Part shown: positions 33,854-43,752 of the stretch, piece by piece
How the letters are laid out: every line of letters starts with the position of its first letter
Position numbering within the stretch: the stretch's first letter is position 1
Source of the DNA: Malachius bipustulatus
Lineage: Eukaryota; Arthropoda; Insecta; Coleoptera; Melyridae
Direction of reading: 5' to 3'
DNA: 64,000 bases
Assembly (NCBI GenBank): GCA_910589415.1
Contig: OU342635.1
Span: forward strand, 14,074,001-14,138,000
The notes under the pieces: generated by a model
Database searches by the model: none
Told to the model about the DNA's origin: nothing
The model's input: only the letters and a program-made list of their open reading frames with translations
Made by a program: the position numbers and the translations under genes

Positions 33854-36546
33854 GTAATTACCCTGTTCTGTCCTGCATGATCATTTGAAATTACTCTAAC
33901 TGGAACCGCGTCTGCGTTAACTGGATAATGGTCATTGGTCAGAAATGCAAACACAACCAAAGTCATCCGTGGAAAATAATATAATCAACATCAGTTTCAT
34001 GTTACTAAAGTTCTGTATATGTGGCCCTTATAGAAATAAATTGATTACACGGAAGTGGAGTCAAATCAAAGTGAATTTAGTCCTTAATGGACTTTTCATG
34101 GATTAAAAAGCGTCTGTCGTAATTTACATAGAAGAGAGCTTAATACTTCTTTCAGTTCCTTGAGCATGATCAAGTGAATGTCTGATAACTTTCATTATAC
34201 ATATCTTCCATACTAATTAATAAAATTAAACCTTCAGAAACCCACTTGAGGAAAACAGGATGTTTATGGTGTAATTTTACTTAGAAAATTAGGAAACTTG
34301 AATATCAGAAGAATCACTAAGAAAAATTTTACGTTTATAGAAGTAAATTTGGCAGTTCTGCCAATTAGGTAATTTCACTGATAAAGAGTAACTAAATATT
34401 CAACTAAACCATTTATTTGCTGACTTTGAGATATTCAATCAAGAAATAGTTGCCAGTACAAGATACCTAAGAGAAGTGTTTTGCTGTGAACTAAATAATA
34501 ATTCTGTGAACCACATCAAATTTGTTTTTGTCAAATTAATTCAACTACCAAGAACTATTATATTAAGTTGTGTCAACATTACTTTGGATTCTCTCAACCC
34601 AAGAAAATTCTTCTCCCAATCCAATGTAAGTTTTGATTTTTCCATATTATATCCTAGTTGGGCAAATTTGATATGCAGGGTGTCATCGGGGCATGATACA
34701 CCTATTTTTTCCTTTATTTTTTGAGATACTCGCATATACTCATACTCGATAGTACGCACTTTTTGACAAACAATTGAATTTTACATACTTCCGGTTTTAC
34801 CGGAAATGACACCAACTTTTTATTTTTTAATGGGATACTAAGTGACATTTCAATTCTCATCAGACTTCAGTTTAATTTAATTTTTATTTATCAATTATAG
34901 TGTGCCATTACTATTTAGATTTACTCCAATTGGGCCATGTGATCCCTTCTCACTCATTAGCAGCGAACTCGTCACATAAGAGAAAGGTTGCCATCGTACA
35001 AATAGAAAGTAAAACAGAAGTTAAGGTGCAAAGAGAGCATATGCATCACTGGTGCTCGCAGGATAACACTATACCGCTTCAGCAACTTTGTACGTCTTCT
35101 GACCCATCGGCACATGAAGAAAATTTGGTCAAGTCACCCTCCCAGCAAATTCTGGACATCTCTAGGATACCCGGTCTAGGAGTTGCTATCAGACCCGTTG
35201 ACAGATCGGATCTCTCTCCGAACCTGACAACTTCCCTTTTTGGAACGTACCAACTTTTTTGTACTGTTCACCAGTGAAAACTTCTGAGATTTCAACTTCA
35301 GCATCGTAAAGGTTTAAGACACCAAGAATCTTAACAACTGGAAAAGAAAACCACAAAAATTAAAAGAGTTATTGAGTAATTTCTGACTACTTCTGCTTCG
35401 CTTAGGTATAAAGATATTGATGATATTCAACAAATCTAAGTAAAAAAAAGATGGGAAGGAAGGAAGGAGGCATAACTTGTGACGACAAAGATAATTCGAG
35501 GCGTTGTCCACGACTCAGATGACGAAAATAAAGAGACTGAATGCAGACGGTAGATGGGGTACTAATCTTTACTAGGTGAAAAAGATGTTGAAGGGCGTCA
35601 GCAATCTCAAGAACTTGCGGTACTTCCTACTTTCGTTATTTTACGAAATCATGACAGTTCGTAGTTTTATAAAAAATTTCACAGGTACGAAGTGATAATG
35701 TCGTAAAAGTACTCAAGTATGAAGCACCCACCTCGTGAATACGACCAAAAATTATTAATATCAAGGGAAGCTAAACATAAAATTTGGCCAAAGACAATTC
35801 GACAATTGACATAATTAGAAAAAGAAACCCCTCGTTCAAATTTCAATATTAACCTAGAAGTGATTCAAATTTACGCTCAAATTTACAACAGTAGTTACAA
35901 CAACGAGTAGAGAGTACACGTTACAAGAGACCGCTAGAGTAGCTTTATTTTTTAAAATAAACTGGTGAAGTGAAATAAATTTTTTTCAAGTTCTTGGCAT
36001 ATCTCAAGAGACCATTGTTCGGGAAGGAAACTCAAATATTAAATGCATTCCTATATCCGGTGGCTGTGGAAACTCCTTTTTAAAGGGCTTGAAGAAAGCT
36101 GTATAGGTACATCGTGCTGTTATGCACCCCTTGAGAGTTGGTGAACTTTAGTGACAATAAAAATAAACTTATATGTCAATAAACGTATATCGACTATTTT
36201 TTTTTTATAAAGCTACTAAAACCGAAGATATTAGCCCATGCTAAGGCTTTTTGGAGACCAGTATAAGTGTCTAATAACAGATCTGCTAGATAGTAGCAAT
36301 AACTGTAATAAATCAAAATCATGGTGCCTAGGGCACATTAGAGCATAGGGGTGTATTTTTCAATGAAAGTCTGAACGAGTGAAGCTATAAAACGCAATGC
36401 AAGAGTGTAGATATATTCACTGATTAGTTGCTGTATTTGCACCCCTATATCCATAACGTTAATATCTCCAACGTATTTTTTGTGATTTTATCGATTTTTT
36501 TTTACTTTTTGGCAAAAATATAATGAGAGCGTGGTTATACTTCCAG
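33854..36546 (+). other. Intron after exon D, first part
   Basis: Holds a possible DNA-element fragment at about 34665-34850 (GCAGGGTGTCATCGG at one end, TTTAATGGGATACTAAGTGA at the other). An unrecognised 125-codon open frame lies at 34900-35277. The rest is AT-rich with no recognisable feature. Confidence 0.45.
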
Positions 36547-36570
36547 TCGCTGCCCCTCACTTGCTGGCTA
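36547..36570 (+). CDS. Rbp6: Candidate 24-nt Rbp6 microexon (AAPHLLA)
   Basis: TACTTCCAG precedes 24 GC-rich bases followed by GTAAGC. In the phase 1 register used by all internal exons of this gene it reads V-AAPHLLA, and it joins the next exon through a split ATG codon. The length is a multiple of three, and the GC content is about two thirds in an AT-rich intron. The polypyrimidine tract is weak. I do not recall this peptide from known Musashi proteins, so it stays a candidate. Confidence 0.35.
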
Positions 36571-37335
36571 GTAAGCGGGGGGAACTAAGCTGACTAACAT
36601 GAATTTAGTCAGTCAATTACCCAAGAATGAAAATCGACATTTTAATGAGAGTTATTTTCACTTCGGATGTGTTCATTATTTGTCTGACATCCTGTTGTTC
36701 TAACATGTCCCTAAGGACCTCGAGTTTATAATAACGAGGAATAATATGTTTTCGTCGTTCTCCATTTCAAATGAATTCATTGCGCAATTAAAACAAAGAG
36801 CAAGGACCTATACGCAAAAATGATAATTTCCTTGACATCTTCTTCTAATTTTAATCGTTATATTCTGCGTACTTTTCAAAAATTAGTCGTCTTCATTACA
36901 TTCTCTGTCGGCCATAGGGTCCAAATTAGCCTTATCCATGATAAGTCGCATGTCAACTGGTACTTTGATACGATTTTGAATCCCCCTTCTCATTTTGTCT
37001 ACTAAAAGTCATGTCAGGTATTTATTAGTTTTTTATTTATAATAATTAAACGAAGAGGATAATTAGCTCCATTCACATACCCAATCATGAGAACAACGTA
37101 ATTACTTATAAAATAAATCTAAAATTCAATTAACGAAATAGAAAATAAAATTATCGTATTATTCAGAAACTTGCTCTTTTCAATTATTAATGACTCAGAT
37201 TTACTAAACAATTCACAATTTTTGACAATATATTCCACTCGATTGGAATTTACTCGTACACATGATTGTGATTAAATATCAGATGGTTGCGTATTCATAT
37301 TATGTCGGGATCATCATATAACCGCTGAATTATTC
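36571..37335 (+). other. Intronic sequence, nothing recognised
   Basis: AT-rich with no exon, repeat or RNA gene recognised. Confidence 0.5.
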
Positions 37336-37355
37336 CTCACTGAATAAAAGTAAAG

Positions 37356-37434
37356 GAAGTGGACCGTCGGTGACTCGAACCAGGGTCTTCTGGAGTCGCG
37401 CCAGATATTCTACCCCTGAACTAACGTGCTTCCT
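37356..37434 (-). repeat. tRNA-like sequence 1 (SINE or tRNA pseudogene)
   Basis: On the minus strand the sequence shows a D-arm/A-box (GTTAGTTCAGGGGTAGAA), a 5-bp anticodon stem TCTGG/CCAGA around a 7-base loop CGCGACT, and a B-box GGTTCGAGTC. The T stem and acceptor stem are imperfect, and the loop lacks the invariant U before the anticodon. It is therefore probably a tRNA-derived repeat, not a functional tRNA. A second copy lies about 350 bp away in the same orientation. Confidence 0.5.
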
Positions 37435-37604
37435 ACAATTTGAGTTGTGTGAGCGAGGAACCGCTACACTACTCCCCCTCCAGAAACGATTTGCCTTTCT
37501 TGGAGTGTATGTTGCCTGTGATTGCTTGACCTTGATCTATTGTCTGGTACCTCTGTGAATCGGGAAATGAATATGATTTGAATGGGAAGAGTGAGAGAAT
37601 GTTT

Positions 37605-37626
37605 GAGTTAGAGAGAGAGAGAGAGT
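37605..37626. repeat. GA microsatellite
   Basis: A short AGAG run between the two tRNA-like sequences. Confidence 0.7.
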
Positions 37627-37710
37627 TTTTCGAGAAGGTTGTTTGCATATTTGTACCGGGTCACCAATGTAACCGATTAATTTATCTGGTTGAATAAAAG
37701 TGGAAGTTGC

Positions 37711-37783
37711 CCGCCATGGACTCGAATCCGAATCCCGGACTTCTGGATGTGCGCCAGATATCCTAAACTAACGTTCGTCCTGA
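37711..37783 (-). repeat. tRNA-like sequence 2 (SINE or tRNA pseudogene)
   Basis: It has the same plan as the copy at 37356: GTTAGTTTAGGATATC, anticodon stem TCTGG/CCAGA with loop CGCACAT, and B-box GATTCGAGTCC. Both copies are followed on the + strand side by TTGAATAAAAGT or CTGAATAAAAGT at nearly the same distance. The pair is thus a duplicated unit or two copies of one SINE. No usable anticodon with a U at position 33 is present. Confidence 0.5.
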
Positions 37784-38179
37784 GACCAGACAGTCAGACC
37801 GGATATTTGAGTTGTCTCTGCACTTTTCATCAGAGCTTTTGCGAGTCTGAGGCAGCTCCATCGTACCCAAAGAGCCTTTGGGGTAAAACTCCTGCATGGC
37901 AAATGTTCTATCAAGATCGTGTCGCGTTACCTTCGTGACCTCTCATTATGAAGTAGAGATCAAGATCTTATCTCAGAAGTTAGAGATCAAGATCTTCTCT
38001 TTGGCCTTGGACATGATCGCTTATCCGTTCCACTGAATCATTCACGACAGTGAAGTTTTATACATTTTGTCATCCTGGGACGAGCATTCTGGTGAAATTT
38101 TCCCATGCCGTCTTGTAATTTGGAGAAGTACTGCTGCAGTCTATCTAATCTTAGTAGTCGCTATACACCGTGCTGCATA

Positions 38180-38388
38180 GAAAAGGTAACATAGGGAACA
38201 TGTGTAAAGCATATTTCAACAATACTTTGAAAATAAATGACATCCTTTCAAATATACAGTTCCCATGGAAACTATCCAATTTCCTAGGATACTATGAAGT
38301 TTCCTAGGAAACTATCAGCTTTCAAACCAGAGTGGCTTGGATCCTTGATAATATTCACTGTAGTGTTTTCCCTATGTTACCCTTCGTA
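38180..38388. repeat. Small inverted repeat with internal tandem units
   Basis: AAAAGGTAACATAGGGAACA near 38182 is inverted as TTTCCCTATGTTACCCTT near 38368-38385. Between them, GGAAACTAT / GGATACTAT / GGAAACTAT units joined by TTTCCTA occur in tandem at about 38265-38320. It is probably a short foldback element. Confidence 0.5.
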
Positions 38389-39085
38389 TGAGGGGTATTA
38401 GAACTTTACCCTTGTTCCTACATAATACCACTTTTAAATTACATATTATCACTTGTTGACTTTACCGTATCTAAGAGACCATCCATATATCCCCCCATGT
38501 TACTGGAATCGGTACCTGAGTTTCATCTTCCTTCAGTTTAATGGTACGATAAAACAGAATATCTGCACGGCGTAATTTTTAGCTGCCTAAATATAAGCGT
38601 TCCTCTACAGAGTTATGCTCCCGTTCTCTTTTGCAAGGACTAAGATAAATTTCTGTTCAAATTTTTTATTTACTAGTAATGATATTTTTTTCAAAGAAAT
38701 GATTAAATCTCCGTAGGAAAATAAAACCGATCCTCAACAACAGTTTTTTCTCCACTTTACCTCAGCGCGTTGAGGTTACATAACTTTTTATTATCACCTC
38801 TGCCGCTCGTTTAAGCGGTGTCGATTAACTCAATACTCTTGACTGGTCGCCTGGTTAATATTGCATGTAAAAGTACAAATAATATCAATATTATGAATAT
38901 TAACAAAATAACAGCAAATGAATTAAAAATTCATCAAAATTTACGCCATAAACATCCAATGAAATGAAAAATTAAATTTGAAGAAATAGCAAGTGATTTT
39001 TGAAGGCTTTCCTTTCGTATCAAACTCTAAAAAGCCCAGCTTTGGGGATGGTCGTCTGGAGGAGTGTCTTGTTGTTGTTCGGCAG

Positions 39086-39196
39086 GCTCACCGGCGGTTG
39101 GCGGTGGGTGGCCGACAGGACCAGGACAGCCTTCCGGCTGCGACCAGCAGTCGTCTCCACCGCCGTCCCATCACCACTTCTCTGTCTCGTTTGCAG
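39086..39196 (+). CDS. Rbp6: Candidate 37-codon alternative-acceptor extension of exon E
   Basis: An acceptor-like CTTGTTGTTGTTCGGCAG lies at 39068-39085. From it, 111 bases run in phase 1 and in the frame of exon E without a stop. They encode a Gly/Pro/Ser/His-rich peptide (GSPAVGGGWPTGPGQPSG, then CDQQSSPPPSHHHF). The segment is far more GC-rich than the surrounding intron, and composition changes near the proposed acceptor. Use of this site would add 37 residues before VMNNYQ. It could instead be a GC-rich intron end with no coding role. Confidence 0.5.
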
Positions 39197-39450
39197 TGAT
39201 GAACAACTACCAGGCAGCAGCCGCGGCGGCTGCCCAGGGCTTCGGGCCTCCAACGTCGCCGCACGCGACTGCAGCCGCCGGCTCCAGAGGCGGATTCCCG
39301 GCGGCCAATTCACCGGGTCCGACAGCCATCGACATGTACAGCGGCAGCGCGCAAGCCGCCGACAGCGTAGGTTACGTGCAGGCGGCAAGCCCGCAACCGT
39401 CCAGCTTCCCGGCCATCGCCGTCTCCAGAGCGCCACTCAATTATAATCCG
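39197..39450 (+). CDS. Rbp6: Rbp6 exon E (VMNNYQAAAAAAAQGFG ... SRAPLNYNP)
   Basis: The exon follows TCGTTTGCAG and enters in phase 1 (TG completing valine). It encodes MNNYQAAAAAAAQGFGPP, then SPHATAAAGSRGGFPAANSP, GPTAIDMYSGSAQ, DSVGYVQAASPQPSSFPAIA and SRAPLNYNP. FPAANSPGP..DMY and AASPQP correspond to the conserved FPGANSPGP / ISAASPQP region of vertebrate MSI2. It leaves in phase 0 at a consensus GTAAGT and joins the terminal exon at 43711. The chain is Ala/Pro/Ser-rich and disordered apart from these short conserved blocks. Confidence 0.94.
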
Positions 39451-39492
39451 GTAAGTCATCAGTTATTCCACGCAGATCAACGGGTATTTTGA
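39451..39492 (+). CDS. Possible short read-through tail of exon E
   Basis: If the GTAAGT donor is ignored, the frame adds VSHQLFHADQRVF and stops at 39492. Unlike the tails of exons A and C, this stretch lacks coding-type GC enrichment, so it is more likely ordinary intron. It is recorded only because it would still give a legal C-terminus. Confidence 0.2.
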   Translation, partial: VSHQLFHADQRVF

Positions 39493-40295
39493 ATTTATTC
39501 ATTTAGCAATTTGTGTTGACTATCCCAACCATCATAGCGAAGAGTATGGGTTAATTATAGAGTTGCTTTCAACTAAAGTATACATACACCCATTTAATAA
39601 ATTTTTAAATGAAAGAAAATTAATACCCCCCAAATCCATTAAACTGGCCTGGCCATCAACTCGATAATCTCCTTTCCAATCGTTCTCTAACTTTTGTGAT
39701 CACATCTGGTCTAATCAACGACATTCCGTTAATTCTTTTCAATTATCAGGCTGAGTGGCACAAATATCCAAAGCACTTAGATCAGCACTTAGTTGATCTA
39801 CCTGCTCAGTGGAAAAAAATTAGAAATGTTTCAGTATCTCTCTTTGCAATTTTCTATCAAGGCGAAGAGTTGGGATTCAGAAAGTGTTTACTTATTGTTC
39901 TATAATAATTCATCGAGTTTTATGGTAAACTAAATTAATACCAGTACTATTACTGGTGATTAAAATGGGATGAAGTGGAAACAAAAAAACATAGTCCCTT
40001 ATGATTGGTGGGTGGGTGCCCCTTTTTAGCAACTTACCGCATTCTACATTAGTAACCAAAAATTAAACCTTTCCAAATTGGCCATACAATGTGACATTAG
40101 TTGTAAGACATATCATAATTTATATTTTAGTTTTTTTATAATATTATCAATGTACAACAAATGAATAACGAATCAAATAAAGACATACGGTTTTTGTTCC
40201 TTAGTCAACTGGGATCAACTGGGATTATCATGTATGTTCATCATTGTTTATATATCGAGTCATACCTCTCCTGAACATGTCATGTATCTGAACAA
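39493..40295 (+). other. Intron between exons E and F, first part
   Basis: AT-rich sequence, nothing recognised. Confidence 0.5.
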
Positions 40296-41143
40296 TACAG
40301 GGTGGGTTAACGAAACTTTGTCATGATGATTTTGGGTGCTAATAGTGTAGATGTAAACAACTCTACAAGTGAATATTATTTAAAAACTTGATGTATTTTT
40401 TCCTGTTCAAAATAATGTCGTAATTTCATCCTCGGTCAGTATGAATTATTCATCATTGGAAAGCCCTTTGAATTTTCTAAAACACATTGATAATACATTA
40501 TTAAGAATTAAAAAGAAGGCTTGGTGGATTCTAGGGCGCATAGATAAAACTCATTAGCTTAGGGCTCATGTCAAAAGCAGAATAAACCACTGCCTGAAGA
40601 CATGGATGGCCATGTCGCTCTTGTTAGAGCTAATCGGCATATCATATCAGTAAGCGTGATTATCTACTTCTAGCGTAAGATCAGTTGATACCTACCTAAT
40701 ACTTATCCAGAAAGTCATGAGCTCTAATAAAAGAGAAATGGCATCTATACATATAAATGTGTCTGTGGCTGAATGAACTCGTTCTCGAAGCCAAATTACT
40801 AGAGTCGGATATGTCTAACCTATACACAGTTAAAACCCATGCTCCTTCTTTTTTTTAAGAAAGGTCTGATGATTGTGGGGTTAATCACAATCATCATAAT
40901 TAATTCTATCTTCTCAATTTTTCTCAGATATGCTTTAAAAAAATCCAAAATAGGTCATTTAAATTTCGTAAACTGCACTTCCCTGTTATACAACAAGCCT
41001 CGAACGTTGAAGTTGCTACGTATCTTGAAAACAGGAAAAATCTACTACCCCTCCAAAAAAAGAATCGACCTCACCGAGCTCTTTTTACATGTCATTGTTA
41101 TCACCAAAACACCCATGCAGAGTATTCTTTGGCCCAGCCTGTA
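40296..41143. repeat. Diverged foldback element
   Basis: TACAGGGTGGGTTAACG at the left is echoed in inverse by the right end (GGCCCAGCCTGTA at 41131-41143). Inward, TTTTTTCCTGTTCAAAATAA near 40397 pairs with the complement of TTGAAAACAGGAAAAATC near 41025-41042, and CATCCTCGG pairs with the complement of CCTCGAACG. The arms are much diverged. The apparent open frame at 40839-41150 is the right arm and not a gene. Confidence 0.5.
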
Positions 41144-41889
41144 TATTTAAAAGAATGCAAGAATAAAAATGCATGTCATATGATATTTTATCAATTCTTT
41201 TTAATAAAATATTATTTTCTATTAGAATATCACACACTTATTTGAAACCATGCAAATGGGTAGATATGGAATTTGCTTCTTGTTTATTCATTCATAGCAA
41301 ACAGTGACAAGAATTGGGGAAAGACTGAATATATTAAACACTGCAAACTCTACTTTTAGACTAATCACTTACTTCCTACAAAATTATACGAATGCCCCCG
41401 CTGACAATTTTTGCTTTGGACACCCTATTTTTTTACAAAAATAAATTCGTGCCGACTACATTATTCGAGAAGCAATTCATGGTTATTCTGTGGACAAAAC
41501 ATATAAGGAAGCGCCGATTCATGGACCAGTGTGCATATTTGCTTTTGGTCAGTGAATTGTGATGAATTGCTTTTTTATGTTTTGATCGAAGATAGAATTA
41601 CCCTCTGTACCTAAAAAGAATGCTTAATGGTTCAGTCAATTCCTACCTAATTTATTGCACATAATCAGGTAGAGGAAGCTCAGAAAGATCTTAACCTCGC
41701 CGCATGCACCTGGGGAATAAACTAAATGTTAAACCTTTTTTAGAGTAGTTTTAACCAGAATAAATTTGCTACAAGTCAACTACATTTTTCGTTTCAAAGC
41801 TTATTTTTTCCCCGACCTATCCAGATTTTGTGTCTGCAGTTTGCATTCAACGGATTCTAAGGAATCTTTCTATTCAACCACATCTGCAC
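41144..41889 (+). other. Intronic sequence, nothing recognised
   Basis: AT-rich with no recognisable feature. Confidence 0.5.
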
Positions 41890-42420
41890 CTTTTTTTTTG
41901 GTAGAGGAGAAATCCGGCTTGATTATTTTCGCAACCAAAGTATGATGGGCCTCCTACATACCACCCTTTCCCTTCCATATTAGTCCCCTTTTAGCTTTTT
42001 TCCATTCTTTTGGAAATTTGCCCTCCTTTAGAAGTCCCCATATCACCCTCGGTATATGTCACGGAAGGATGCCGATAGCCACTTTTAAGATTTCTACCGT
42101 GATGCCATCGGGGCCTTGGGGACTTTCAGCTTGATTTTTGCTTTTGCCTCCCCTAGTTCCTCCAGTGAAAAATGGAACCGTTATGATCTCTGCGATTTCA
42201 GAAAAGAACTCTTAGAGTATTTTTAATCTTATTTCTCCGACCGGCAACCAGCAAGTTGCCTGTTGGTGCTGTCTCATCAACTTGATACCCAGATCCCAGG
42301 CGTCCTTGTCGACACTTTCGCAAAACTCTCTCCAACTTCTCCTTTTTGATCTTCTGATTTGATGTCTGAGATTTTTTTATTAGTTTTGTATTCTTCTTCA
42401 AGTCACCCTCCTAGTGCATA
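41890..42420 (-). pseudogene. Minus-strand LINE reverse transcriptase fragment (R1/Jockey-like)
   Basis: Read on the minus strand from high to low coordinate, broken frames give VDKDAWDLG and QHQQATCWLPVGEIRLKIL (42210-42320), then SLEELGEAKAKIK, GPDGITVEILK (around 42095-42120), and LLKEGKFPKEWKKAKRGLI. The order matches the N-terminal part of non-LTR retrotransposon reverse transcriptases of the R1/Jockey kind, where the last block usually reads like GRFPxxWKxARLVLL. Stops and frameshifts are present and the palm domain with the catalytic Asp pair is absent. It lies antisense within the Rbp6 intron. Confidence 0.72.
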
Positions 42421-43710
42421 GTAGAGACTATACTGCATTGTATTAATGGAAGCAATCTCACTTGGTTATGTTTAGATTTAATCATTTCTTTGTAAAATTG
42501 CGCTGGTAGGGTAGGTTGATCTATGTAGAATCTCCATCTCCATATTGAAAGTACAGTCACAAAGCCCCAACTAGAAAATTTAAGCTATTTTGTTTAGTGG
42601 TAATATCAATTTCTGGACAGGGCAACAGTCAAGTGGAGTCCTCACTGGTCCCCATAGGAGAGAACAAATGCAATTAATGAGAATGTCAGGTCCCCCGATC
42701 TGACCCAAATGTGGAACAAGATAACGGGGACTTTCACTACTACATAGGGGTGATCAGGCCTCAGGACTCAGCCTACGTTGGATCAGTGGATCTAGGAGAG
42801 GATAAAATATGGAATGACCTTCTGCCTGGTCTATATATTTTTTTAGGTCAGGGAAGATGTTCAAGTAGCGATCCAACTGTTGTTTCGGGAATAACAAAAA
42901 AGGTCATCAGTGGGCTAGTCGCTTGAGGTAGAAACCCCTACCTATCCTAACAATACCAACATTAGGTTCGAGAAAATGCTGATATTTTTTCCATGGTTCT
43001 TCTAGATAATTTTGCTGAATTTATGTATAAAAAGTGCTCAGGATGTGTCGCATGTATCCACTTTGTCCTTCCAGAAAAACTTTCTAAAAAAAAGCCTATA
43101 ATATGTGGTCAAAAAGTATTACGAGTAGTTTTAATAGGGGTGACACTGATAGCATACAACATCAGTTTCTTAAATGATAATTGATTTCGGGCTATTTTGC
43201 CGTGGTCCATGGAGATTTGCTCTTAATGCACGATGTTGCTTTGCTAAATTGTTGGTTTGTTTGAGGATTTCCTTGTGTATGAATTTTTCTTTATACGCAA
43301 ATTGTAGCAGATTTACTCTGGTTAATGTCACAATAACAGTTGTTTATCGTTGCTGTAAAGTCAACTGCTTAGAAAATGAAATGAATGAAAACTCGAACAA
43401 AACGTTTTTGTGTTCAAAATACTTTAACTGGTAGAAATTTTCCATTCAAGAAATGTTCCGTACAAAGCGGTTGCAAAGAGCATCATTTTTTCTGAAAAGT
43501 TAGGCATGGTGGTTTACAGATGTAGAAAACATGGATGGTTTTTTCCACATATTGACTGAACTATAATAGAAATTATTCTAATTTTTTTTTAACTTTTCCT
43601 CCCCCGTTCTATATCGTGGCAGCTTATAATAATTTTTTTTATGACTTTCTTTTTTAGTATAGTCATGGATGGTCTAGGTAACATGATGGTGTTACGGGGT
43701 TCTGTTACAG
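42421..43710 (+). other. Intron end before the terminal exon
   Basis: No exon or clear repeat was found. It may include further decayed LINE sequence near 42590-42960, but no motif could be placed. The acceptor for the last exon is TTCTGTTACAG. Confidence 0.45.
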
Positions 43711-43752
43711 GGTCCTCTAATTCCGGCCGCCTTCACTAACGGCTACCACTGA
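43711..43752 (+). CDS. Rbp6: Rbp6 terminal exon (GPLIPAAFTNGYH, stop)
   Basis: The 42-nt coding part after TTCTGTTACAG enters in phase 0 and reads GPLIPAAFTNGYH followed by TGA (43750-43752). This is the end of Musashi-2/Rbp6 proteins (vertebrate MSI2 ends with a very similar GPLIATAFTNGYH). It confirms the identity and completes the frame. Together with exons A, microexon, C, D and E it gives 567 nt, a whole number of codons. The bases that follow are the 3' UTR. Confidence 0.93.
   Translation, partial: GPLIPAAFTNGYH

Noticed and set aside
34900..35277. 125-codon open frame after exon D
   Set aside because: Not recognised as any transposase or host protein. It might be a decayed mobile-element gene, but there is no motif to support that.
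40839..41150. 103-codon open frame
   Set aside because: It coincides with the right arm of a foldback element.
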